Shown here piece after piece: positions 1 through 7,339 of a DNA stretch of 50,130 nucleotides (its first letter is position 1; each line of letters opens with the position of its first letter). The notes beneath the pieces were generated by a model. The model was not told where the DNA came from. It ran no database searches and worked only from the letters and a program-made list of their open reading frames with translations. Source of the stretch: Leptospira sp. (lineage in GTDB: Bacteria > Spirochaetota > Leptospiria > Leptospirales > Leptospiraceae); the NCBI GenBank assembly GCA_002786225.1, contig PEQN01000023.1, positions 1 through 50,130 of the forward strand, written 5' to 3'. The position numbers and the translations under genes were made by a program.

Positions 1-127
1 AAAATGTTGCATTTTTAAAATTTAGATGCTTTACTAGAGACTTTTTTCCATAGTAATTTATTATTTGAATGAGATAGGAATAAAAAAACATCTGTAAGGG
101 GCTTGCTTTGATAGAAGTATTAAATGA

Positions 128-556
128 TCAAGATCCATGAATGTATTGGCGGAGCATATTTGCTTCTTCGATAGCTTTGTTCATTTTGTCCTTAACTGCG
201 TCACCAATTGAAATGAGCCCAACAATTTTTTCACCATCCATTACAGGCATATGACGAAACTTCTTAGAAATCATCTTGCCTAGAACATCATCCACACTGT
301 CTTCTGAATTAGCGACTATTAGGTTTTTGGACATAACGTCCTTAATGAGGATAGAATCTAATTTAGTAAAATCCTTGGCACAGACCTTGAGTAAATCTCT
401 TTCTGTGAAAATACCTGATAATTCTTCACCGTCCAAGACAATTATGGAGCCAACACCTTCTGCAGCCATTTTCTTAACAGCAGAAAGGACTGTTTCATTC
501 TCACTTAGTGATAGAATTCGGGAAGGCTTTTGCTCTAGAATCGTTTTTATAGACAT
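128..556 (-). CDS. CBS-domain pair protein
   Basis: A 142-residue protein made almost entirely of two CBS motifs (about residues 5-60 and 70-130). The second has the typical 'KKFRHMPVMD' and 'GLISIGD' strands. CBS pairs bind adenine nucleotides or similar ligands and act as regulatory modules; no attached effector domain is present here, so the target is unknown. An in-frame ATG lies six codons upstream (574), but the GAAGAGG ribosome binding site sits inside that extension, about 8 bases before the ATG at 556, so the shorter start is chosen. The gene is divergent from oxyR across a gap of about 135 bases. The family call is firm; the function is not known. Confidence 0.9.
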   Translation of the reverse strand: MSIKTILEQKPSRILSLSENETVLSAVKKMAAEGVGSIIVLDGEELSGIFTERDLLKVCAKDFTKLDSILIKDVMSKNLIVANSEDSVDDVLGKMISKKFRHMPVMDGEKIVGLISIGDAVKDKMNKAIEEANMLRQYIHGS

Positions 557-641
557 AATAAAGAACCTCTTCAAATGCAGTTTAGGAATGTTATGAGTAT
601 GAAATATAAATCAAAAACTGCAAGTACAAAAATCTCCCATA

Positions 642-691
642 CTAGAAATGATTTCTCTTGACTAAGCGTAAAAATTCTCAATTCTAGAAAT
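642..691. promoter_or_regulatory. Possible OxyR operator region with repeated CTAGAAAT
   Basis: The octamer CTAGAAAT occurs at 642-649 and again at 684-691, 42 bases apart (four helical turns). The first copy is part of a perfect inverted repeat AGAAAT-G-ATTTCT at 644-656. The second ends directly at the oxyR start codon and includes the palindrome TTCTAGAA. LysR regulators commonly bind such sites next to their own divergent promoter. Assignment to OxyR is inference from position only. Confidence 0.3.
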
Positions 692-1600
692 ATGACCTTA
701 ACTCAATTAAGATATCTAGTCGCTTTGGACAAATATAAAAATTTTGCTAGAGCTGCAGAATCTTGTTTGGTTGCTCAACCAACTCTTAGTCTACAAATTC
801 AAAAATTGGAGCAAGAAATTGGTGCAGAAATTTTTGACAGATCGAAAAATCCTGTGGCAACTACTCAGTTCGGAAATGAAATAATCAATCAGGCTCGTAA
901 GGTATTGCATGAGTCTGAAGTGTTGGAAGAGATGTTTAGAGAGGGAAGGGAAGAAGCAAGTGGAGAAATTACTGTAGGAATCATTCCTACAATTTCCGCT
1001 TACCTATTACCAAGAATATTTCAAATATTGAATATACAATATCCTTTGATATCCTTTCGATTTTTTGAACTACCAACTAGCCAAATTATTCAAAAATTGG
1101 AAGCAGAAGAATTGGAAGTTGGAATTCTCGCAACTCCTTTGAATAATAAGAATATCATTGAACAGCCTTTGTACTATGAACCTTTTGTTACATACTATCC
1201 AAAAAATTATGAAGGCAAGCTCATCGATTTAGAGTTAGATGATTTGAATTCCAAAGAAATTATTTTACTTGGAGAAGAGCATTGTCTACGACACCAATCC
1301 TTAAAGATTTGTGGCCAGAAGACTTTAGGAAAGATAGAATGTGGAAGTCTTGAGACAATTCGTAATATGGTTGATTTAGGAGTTGGTATGACACTTCTTC
1401 CCTTGCTTTCTATGAATCCAGACAAGGATAAATTTGGAAGATTTAAAGTTCCAGAACCTGTAAGGGAGGTTAGTCTTGTATACAAGAATGGATTCTATAA
1501 GAAGAAAATATTACAAACCATTTCCAAGACGATACTTTCAGTAACTCCTGAAGAATTGAAAGAGATAGGCAATCGTAAGTTGATAGGTATTTTAAATTGA
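692..1600 (+). CDS. oxyR: OxyR-type LysR-family peroxide sensor
   Basis: A 302-residue LysR-type transcription factor. The N-terminal winged helix (residues 1-60, 'MTLTQLRYLVALDKYKNFARA') is followed by a linker helix and a substrate-binding domain from about residue 90. The motif HCLR at 197-200 with a second cysteine at 207 reproduces the nine-residue spacing of the redox pair Cys199/Cys208 of E. coli OxyR, and 'GSLETIRNMVDLGVGMTLLP' matches the segment after it. The protein is therefore expected to be activated by H2O2 through an intramolecular disulfide. It overlaps the next gene by four bases (TTGA), so the two are probably co-translated. There is no clear Shine-Dalgarno before the ATG. 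The symbol rests on the two cysteines and the family resemblance. Confidence 0.88.
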   Translation: MTLTQLRYLVALDKYKNFARAAESCLVAQPTLSLQIQKLEQEIGAEIFDRSKNPVATTQFGNEIINQARKVLHESEVLEEMFREGREEASGEITVGIIPTISAYLLPRIFQILNIQYPLISFRFFELPTSQIIQKLEAEELEVGILATPLNNKNIIEQPLYYEPFVTYYPKNYEGKLIDLELDDLNSKEIILLGEEHCLRHQSLKICGQKTLGKIECGSLETIRNMVDLGVGMTLLPLLSMNPDKDKFGRFKVPEPVREVSLVYKNGFYKKKILQTISKTILSVTPEELKEIGNRKLIGILN

Positions 1601-2049
1601 ATCTGAAAATTCATAATCCACTCTCTTGCAAGATTTGCGATATACACAAATCATTATTAGATGGTGAAAATTTTAATCAAAATCAAATCAACAATAATTT
1701 AGATCATCTTGATAAGGGTGAATTTCATTTCTTTCGATTAACAGACCATTGGGTGCTAAGAGAGGCAGAATCAGAAAAATCTTGCAAGGGCTATTTGTAC
1801 TTAGAACCAAGAAAACACTCTGAGTCCTTTACGGACATATCCTCTGAGGCATATAAAGAATTGGGAGTTTTGATAGAACAAGGTATGCATTGGATAGAAA
1901 GGAATTTTCATCCTAGGAAAATATACACCGTTACAATTTCAGAAGCAGTTCCACATATCCACTTTCATCTTGTTCCTAGATACAAGGAGGATGTCAAGGG
2001 TCTTGACTATCTTAAATTAGCCTTAGGTGGTTTATTGGGCAAATCTTGA
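1597..2049 (+). CDS. HIT-family (histidine triad) protein
   Basis: A 150-residue protein with the histidine triad at 120-124 ('HIHFHLVPR'), the active-site signature of HIT nucleotide hydrolases and transferases. A CxxC pair (Cys11, Cys14) near the N-terminus matches the zinc site of many HIT proteins. The gene starts with TTG within the oxyR stop (TTGA overlap); no ATG is available before the conserved cysteines, so the TTG start is accepted. Its substrate cannot be read from sequence; family members cleave nucleoside phosphoramidates or dinucleotide polyphosphates. Coupling to oxyR suggests co-expression, not necessarily shared function. Confidence 0.85.
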   Translation: MNLKIHNPLSCKICDIHKSLLDGENFNQNQINNNLDHLDKGEFHFFRLTDHWVLREAESEKSCKGYLYLEPRKHSESFTDISSEAYKELGVLIEQGMHWIERNFHPRKIYTVTISEAVPHIHFHLVPRYKEDVKGLDYLKLALGGLLGKS

Positions 2050-2094
2050 TTTTATGATTGAAAAATAAATGCTAACTATCGCTACAGATAGAAT

Positions 2095-3879
2095 TTATTC
2101 TTGAGTATTGTTGCCTATCTCATCTCTCAAAGGAAGGCTAACTGTAAATTTACTTCCTTCCCCTTCTTTACTTTCCACAAATAGTTCTCCATTGTGCTTA
2201 TCAATAAATTCTTTGATAATAATCAGACCTATTCCTGTACTCGGTTCTCCTTCCGTACCTAGTTGGTTAGTCTTGACATGAATTTGAAAAAGATTCTTTC
2301 TATAATTTTCAGGAATTCCAATGCCGAAATCTTGGATAGAAATCTGGATAGTTTGCTTATATGTAATTGCTTTTAAGATTACCTTATTATTTCTTTGAGA
2401 AAACTTCACAGCATTAGAAAGCAAATTTCGCAAAACAGATGCTATCATTTTATTGTCTGCAAAAATTTGTAAATCATTTTCGATTTCATATTGAACTTTT
2501 ATGGATTTATTCGATATCATAAGTCCAAGACTATGAACTACTTCTTCTATGAGATCTATCACAAGAATCTTCTCTGGTTTAAAAATAAGACTATTATTCT
2601 GGAGATTTCCCCATTCGAGTAGATTTTCCAAGAGTTCATAAAGGTGCAAGGAAGCCTTCCTCATTCCACCTACCATATCTTTGATTTGATCTGGTTCCAA
2701 TTCTTCAATTTCATTGGAAATAATTTGAGTTAAGCCTAAGATGCCATTTAAGGGACTGCGAAGATCGTGTGCCAGTATTGAGAAGAATTTATCTTTTTCA
2801 TTATTCACTTTAAGAAGCTCGATGTTCTGCTCCTTAATTTTTTCCTCTACTTTCATAAGGTCACTAATGTCTTTAAAAGATATAATTTTACCTTGGTACA
2901 GACTTTGGTTATCATTCTTGAATGACTTGCAACTTACACTTAACCAAAGAGTTTCATTAGATTTGTTGATTTTAAATTCAAAGGATTCATCTTCTTTTGC
3001 ATGTATTATTTTTTGTAATAGTTCATCTCTTGAACTTAGGATGGATTCAATATTTTTCCCTAATGAGTTTGCAATTTCAGGAATAATTTCTAGGATAGCA
3101 TGGTTAAAATCTATGATTCGATTTTGTCTATCAATCACAATGATCCCTTCCTTCATCTGGTCTAATAGCAATGCTCGTGCTTGGGGAACCAAATCGAAAA
3201 GATCTAGATAGTTTAAGGCAAGATAGGAGATCATCATATTGAGTCCAAGTGCGTATGGGACAGCATCAATTCCATATGGAATAAAACCTAATGGTGTAAG
3301 TATAAAAGATACAAATGTTATGAATAAGCCCGAAAGAAAAATGCTCGCTTGAGTTCGAAAAATTCCTTTTGAGTCAAGCCACATTTTACAGAAAATAGCA
3401 AAGGAGGCAAGCATTAGGACAATTTCATAAGCCTGTTGAACGAAATACCATTTCCTTGGTTCTATGGCAAAGAAAGGATACCAGCCTGATGGATCAATAC
3501 GTTCGTTTGTGTAATAGTAGCTATGGTAATCATTGGTCAGATTTAAGATGAGTGAGATTGCAGGAGTAATAAGCAGTACAAAGAATAGAATGGGAGGGAC
3601 TCTTCGGATTCTCCCAGAATAGATTAAACAAAATAAAAAAAAGAATACAGCAAGAAACGGTACAGTTAGGAACTCAAGTTTATAAAAGAATCTTGCCTGA
3701 CTGAGTATCTTTGTCGAGATTTCCAAGGCATAAAAGAAACTGTAAGAAGAAATTATCAGTAAGGCTATAAAGTAATATATATAGCCGTTGAAATTCTTCC
3801 TCTTATAAACTAAGCCAGCCAAAACAAAAGTGGATAAACTGGTAGCAAAGAGAGGTAGACTGAAGTAATTAAAATACAT
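2095..3879 (-). CDS. 7TM-PAS sensor histidine kinase
   Basis: A 594-residue membrane kinase. About seven hydrophobic segments fill residues 5-225 (the 7TM sensor arrangement found in histidine kinases), then a PAS domain (about 235-345), a short coiled coil, a HisKA domain with the phospho-acceptor His371 ('SILAHDLRSPLNGILGL'), and an HATPase_c domain with the N box 'NLLSNAVKF' (485-493), G1 'DFGIG' (517-521) and G2 'GEPSTGIGL' (544-552). All catalytic motifs are intact. There is no receiver domain and no adjacent response regulator, so it is an orphan kinase. Nothing in the sensor region indicates the signal. Convergent with the HIT gene across 45 bases. Confidence 0.93.
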   Translation of the reverse strand: MYFNYFSLPLFATSLSTFVLAGLVYKRKNFNGYIYYFIALLIISSYSFFYALEISTKILSQARFFYKLEFLTVPFLAVFFFLFCLIYSGRIRRVPPILFFVLLITPAISLILNLTNDYHSYYYTNERIDPSGWYPFFAIEPRKWYFVQQAYEIVLMLASFAIFCKMWLDSKGIFRTQASIFLSGLFITFVSFILTPLGFIPYGIDAVPYALGLNMMISYLALNYLDLFDLVPQARALLLDQMKEGIIVIDRQNRIIDFNHAILEIIPEIANSLGKNIESILSSRDELLQKIIHAKEDESFEFKINKSNETLWLSVSCKSFKNDNQSLYQGKIISFKDISDLMKVEEKIKEQNIELLKVNNEKDKFFSILAHDLRSPLNGILGLTQIISNEIEELEPDQIKDMVGGMRKASLHLYELLENLLEWGNLQNNSLIFKPEKILVIDLIEEVVHSLGLMISNKSIKVQYEIENDLQIFADNKMIASVLRNLLSNAVKFSQRNNKVILKAITYKQTIQISIQDFGIGIPENYRKNLFQIHVKTNQLGTEGEPSTGIGLIIIKEFIDKHNGELFVESKEGEGSKFTVSLPLRDEIGNNTQE

Positions 3880-3921
3880 TTTGGAGGGACTTAATGTATC
3901 AATTAAGTCGCATACCTCCCA

Positions 3922-6150
3922 TTAGTTGAATACTTCGACTAAACCTTTCTTCCATTCTATTTCAGCTTGATTTAAATGAATTTCTAGGGAAGGCTGCACT
4001 AAATTGATTTTGAATTCTTGTATGGTCTCACCAATTTCAATAAAGTCAAGATTGCTATCTGCTAAGGATTGTTTTAATTTTTCTTCATTTGCTACTTTAT
4101 AGCCTATCAATATAGAAGAAGAAGTTTCACCAAAAAGCAACTCATCTAATCTCTCTGACTTGGGTAGATTTCGGACATGGATGCCTAGTTTAGCTTGAAA
4201 TGCAATTTTGACCAAGGCTACCATGAGTCCGCCCAAGGATAAATCTTTTGCTGATTCCAGATTTCCCTCTTGGTTGTTTTGTAGGATCCATTCAATCAGT
4301 TTCTTTTCTTCTTCTAGATGGATTTCAGGGATGATCCCTTGTGTCAATTTATGAAAGACAGATAAATATTCTGAGCCTCCTAATGTTGGTCTAAATTTAC
4401 CAACTAATGCCAATTTGGTTCCAGATACTTTCGGTGCTGATTGCAATGCTTTTTCTACATTGGCAATATAACCAACCATTCCTATTGTTGGAGTTGGGAA
4501 GACTGGTCCTTCCGGAGATTCGTTGTAAAAGGAAACATTTCCACCTGTGACAGGTAAGCCCAGAAATCTACAGGCATCCCCAAGACCACGAACACATTCT
4601 GAAAATACATAGTAATTTTCAGGAATATAAGGATTTCCAAAGTTTAAATTGTTCGTTACTCCATAAGGACTAGCACCCGTTACTGCAACATTCCGCGCAG
4701 ATTCACAGACAGCCCACATAGCACCTTTGTAAGGGTCTAAATAGGTATAACGCGAGTTACAATCTGTAGCTACGCCTAATCCCTTTTTAGTTCCAGGAAT
4801 ACGTACCAATCCACCATCTTGGCCTGGAGCTATAACCTTTACCAATCCAACTTCTTGGTCGTATTGTTGGTACAGTGGCAATCGACTGGAAATATTCCAT
4901 GATTTTAAAAATTTTTGAAGCGTGGACTCAATATCTTTAACTTCAAGGTCTTTTAATTTTGAAATATCAAGTTTCTGAACCTCATCTAGATACTCAGGTC
5001 TTCTAACTTCTCTCTCGTACCTAGGTGCTCCTCCTCCTAGAACTAAGGATTCAGCAGGAATCTCAGCTTTTAATTCTCCCCCTTTTCTGATACGAAGCAT
5101 TCCATCGTTCGTCACCTTACCGATTTGGACGATATGTAACTCCCACTTTTCAAATATGGAAATAAGTTCTTTTTCTTTGCCGGGAATAGCAACTATGAGC
5201 ATTCTTTCCTGGCTCTCTGACAGCATTGCCTCATAAGCATTCATGTCGCTTTCGCGAAAGGGTACTAGGTCAAGATCTACTTCCATACCCGAATTACCCT
5301 TGGCACTCATCTCAGAGGTAGCACAAGATATTCCAGCGGCACCCATATCTTGGATACCAATCAAGACATTCGCATTGATAGCTTCTAAACTTGCCTCCAT
5401 GAGTAACTTCTCTAAGAAGGGATCACCAACTTGAACTGCTGATCTCTTGGATTCTGTTTCCTTGGTTAAATCTTGGGAAGCAAAAGAGGCTCCATGGATT
5501 CCATCTCTACCTGTTGTAGCACCTACTATAAAAACATTTGCACCCTTAACTCCACCAGTTGTTGCTGAAGCAGTCTTTCCTATTTCAGCTATACCCACTG
5601 TCATTGCATTTACCAAGGGATTCTTGTTAAACGATGGATCAATAAACAGCTCACCACCGCCTACTGCTATGCCAAGAGAATTTCCATAGTCACCTATACC
5701 CTTGACTGCTCTAGAGAGAAGATATTTATTTCTATCTTCATCAGGATAACCAAAACGTAAAGAGTTAAGAGATACTATAGGTCTTGCACCCATAGTAAAG
5801 ATATCTCGCATGATACCACCCACTCCTGTAGCTGCACCTTGGTAGGGTTCAACGGCAGTTGGATGGTTATGACTTTCGATTTTGAAGACAACTGCTAGTC
5901 CGTCACCTATGTCCATAGCTCCTGCATTCTCTTCACCTGCTTTGGCAATTAACTTGTCAGAATGAGTAGGTAGAGTTTTCAGTTTTAGGATGGAATTTTT
6001 ATAAGAGCAATGTTCCGACCACATAGCAGAGAATATGCCAAGCTCGGTTGAATTAGGGACTCTTCCTAAAATTTTCTGTATGTTCTTAAATTCATCTTCT
6101 GTTAAGCCATGTTCTTTGGCATCTTGGAGTGTAACTAATTGCTTTTCCAT
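3922..6150 (-). CDS. purL: Phosphoribosylformylglycinamidine synthase subunit PurL
   Basis: Step four of de novo purine synthesis: ATP- and glutamine-dependent conversion of FGAR to FGAM in the cytosol. At 742 residues it is the small bacterial type, which works with separate PurQ and PurS; neither is in this window. Key motifs are present: 'SEHCSYKNSI' with the catalytic His47, the nucleotide-binding 'KIESHNHPTAVEP' (90-102), and 'GVGGIMRDIFTMGARP', plus the second AIRS-like half with 'NLNFGNPY' and 'GGNVSFYNES'. It follows the flavin reductase gene with 8 bases between, so the two probably form an operon. purM lies about 27 kb away on the other strand. Full length, no anomaly. Confidence 0.98.
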   Translation of the reverse strand: MEKQLVTLQDAKEHGLTEDEFKNIQKILGRVPNSTELGIFSAMWSEHCSYKNSILKLKTLPTHSDKLIAKAGEENAGAMDIGDGLAVVFKIESHNHPTAVEPYQGAATGVGGIMRDIFTMGARPIVSLNSLRFGYPDEDRNKYLLSRAVKGIGDYGNSLGIAVGGGELFIDPSFNKNPLVNAMTVGIAEIGKTASATTGGVKGANVFIVGATTGRDGIHGASFASQDLTKETESKRSAVQVGDPFLEKLLMEASLEAINANVLIGIQDMGAAGISCATSEMSAKGNSGMEVDLDLVPFRESDMNAYEAMLSESQERMLIVAIPGKEKELISIFEKWELHIVQIGKVTNDGMLRIRKGGELKAEIPAESLVLGGGAPRYEREVRRPEYLDEVQKLDISKLKDLEVKDIESTLQKFLKSWNISSRLPLYQQYDQEVGLVKVIAPGQDGGLVRIPGTKKGLGVATDCNSRYTYLDPYKGAMWAVCESARNVAVTGASPYGVTNNLNFGNPYIPENYYVFSECVRGLGDACRFLGLPVTGGNVSFYNESPEGPVFPTPTIGMVGYIANVEKALQSAPKVSGTKLALVGKFRPTLGGSEYLSVFHKLTQGIIPEIHLEEEKKLIEWILQNNQEGNLESAKDLSLGGLMVALVKIAFQAKLGIHVRNLPKSERLDELLFGETSSSILIGYKVANEEKLKQSLADSNLDFIEIGETIQEFKINLVQPSLEIHLNQAEIEWKKGLVEVFN

Positions 6151-6158
6151 GAAATAAA

Positions 6159-6650
6159 TTATAAATCCTTTATTGTTCGATAATTTCTATTGTAGTAGAG
6201 TAGAGGTAAAATTTCGGAGTTCTCGTTCAAATGCGAATGCTTAACTTCACCAATCACCAAGCTATGATCTCCAGCCGGATGAATTGCAGAAAGTTCACAA
6301 TCTAATATACAGAGTGAACCAGTAATATGTTTAGCGCCCGTTAATCCTTTTGGTTCTGAATTTTTTAAGAAATCTATCCTTGATGAATCATTCTTAGAGA
6401 AGATCCCAGATATTTCTTTCTGATCCGAGTTTAAGAAATGAATGGAAAATGCTTTAGTTTCGGCAATTACTTCCAAAGCATTGCTCGTTTGGTTGAGACA
6501 AACCATAACCAAAGCAGGATTTAAAGATACCGAACTGAATGCACTGACCGTAATACCTGAAGCAATCCCATCTTTTTCATAGGTCACTACAGTTACACCT
6601 GAACCGTATAGTGAAAGGGCTTTTTTAAAATCATCCTGTGAGAAACTCAT
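6159..6650 (-). CDS. Flavin reductase-like FMN-binding protein
   Basis: A 163-residue single-domain protein of the flavin reductase-like (split-barrel FMN-binding) family: 'GSGVTVVTYEKDG' near residue 17, 'GITVSAFSSVSLNPALVMVCL' (32-52), 'FSIHFLNSDQ' and the late 'DHSLVIGEV'. This is the pattern of NAD(P)H:flavin oxidoreductases such as HpaC and RutF, which supply reduced flavin to a partner monooxygenase or reduce free flavins. No partner oxygenase is nearby. It is the first gene of a probable operon with purL. A perfect inverted repeat lies just upstream of its start. Family call good; physiological role unknown. Confidence 0.88.
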   Translation of the reverse strand: MSFSQDDFKKALSLYGSGVTVVTYEKDGIASGITVSAFSSVSLNPALVMVCLNQTSNALEVIAETKAFSIHFLNSDQKEISGIFSKNDSSRIDFLKNSEPKGLTGAKHITGSLCILDCELSAIHPAGDHSLVIGEVKHSHLNENSEILPLLYYNRNYRTIKDL

Positions 6651-6665
6651 ACAACCTCTAGTAAC

Positions 6666-6681
6666 ATCATTTTAGAATGAT
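6666..6681. promoter_or_regulatory. Inverted repeat upstream of the flavin reductase-purL unit
   Basis: ATCATT-TTAG-AATGAT is a perfect 6-base inverted repeat with a 4-base spacer, 16-31 bases before the flavin reductase start. It is too short and lacks a T-tract for a terminator in either direction, so a protein-binding operator is the more natural reading. The binding protein is unknown; PerR, encoded divergently, is one candidate. Confidence 0.35.
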
Positions 6682-6783
6682 TTCTGAGTAGAAAGTAGAA
6701 AAATCGACATAAAAGAATCTAAAATTTGAAAATCCAAGTATATTCTACTAGAGAGGTTCCCAAAATTCTTAATCCAGGTCTAG

Positions 6784-6799
6784 AATTAGAATAATAATT
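6784..6799. promoter_or_regulatory. Possible PerR/Fur-box-like imperfect palindrome
   Basis: AATTAGAATAATAATT is an AT-rich imperfect palindrome (12 of 16 positions symmetric) about 100 bases upstream of the perR start. It resembles the general form of PerR and Fur boxes. In a region this AT-rich such a match has modest weight. Confidence 0.25.
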
Positions 6800-6894
6800 G
6801 ACAAATATCAATCTTCCAATCCCTGATTTGGGGCATTTCTCAATTGACGAAGTCTAGAAAAAATGTGTCTCTAGTTCTAGGAGATTGATTGGAT

Positions 6895-7317
6895 ATGAAA
6901 ACATTGACAAAACATAGAGAACTAATTTTGAAAAATTTGCAAGAAAGAAGGGATCATCCAACTGCTAAAATGGTCTTTGATGCTACAAAAGACTCAGTTA
7001 AAAAAATCAGTTTTGCTACAGTATACAACTCCCTAGAATATTTAGTAGGAAGTGGACTTGTGAAGAAATTGAATATTGATTCCGAGTCGGCACGTTATGA
7101 TGCAATCTTAGAAGCACATTCCCATTTGATTTGTTCGGACTGTGGTAAGATACTTGATATTCCTGCCCTAAAACTAGAAGGCAATGGAGATTTTTCTGAA
7201 TACAATTTCCAAGCTCAAGAAATTTCTATTAACATTGTTGGGAAATGTTTGGATCATTCCACAAATCTAGACAGAACTTCTCTTGCAAGGTTTGAAGAAG
7301 AGCAAGTCCTTTCTTAA
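6895..7317 (+). CDS. perR: PerR-type Fur-family metal-dependent regulator
   Basis: A 140-residue winged-helix regulator of the Fur superfamily. The regulatory metal ligands match PerR: His in 'DHPTAKMVF', Asp in 'ARYDAI' (Asp/Asn there is typical of PerR, Glu of Fur), the two His of 'EAHSHLIC' and the Asp of 'GKILDI'. The structural zinc site is altered: the first CxxC ('CSDC') is intact, but the second reads 'CLDH', so one cysteine is replaced. The protein also starts late, lacking about 15 residues of the usual first helix. Starts: AGGAG at 6879-6883 can serve TTG 6889 or ATG 6895; ATG is used here. Expected role: Fe/Mn-loaded repressor of peroxide-stress genes. An atypical PerR without the structural metal has been described in Leptospira. 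Confidence 0.85.
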   Translation: MKTLTKHRELILKNLQERRDHPTAKMVFDATKDSVKKISFATVYNSLEYLVGSGLVKKLNIDSESARYDAILEAHSHLICSDCGKILDIPALKLEGNGDFSEYNFQAQEISINIVGKCLDHSTNLDRTSLARFEEEQVLS

Positions 7318-7339
7318 AGATTTTATTTTTTGAAGAGTA

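Noticed and set aside
1..127. A possible gene end at the left edge
   Set aside because: All three forward frames stop within about 50 bases and nothing recognisable is encoded.
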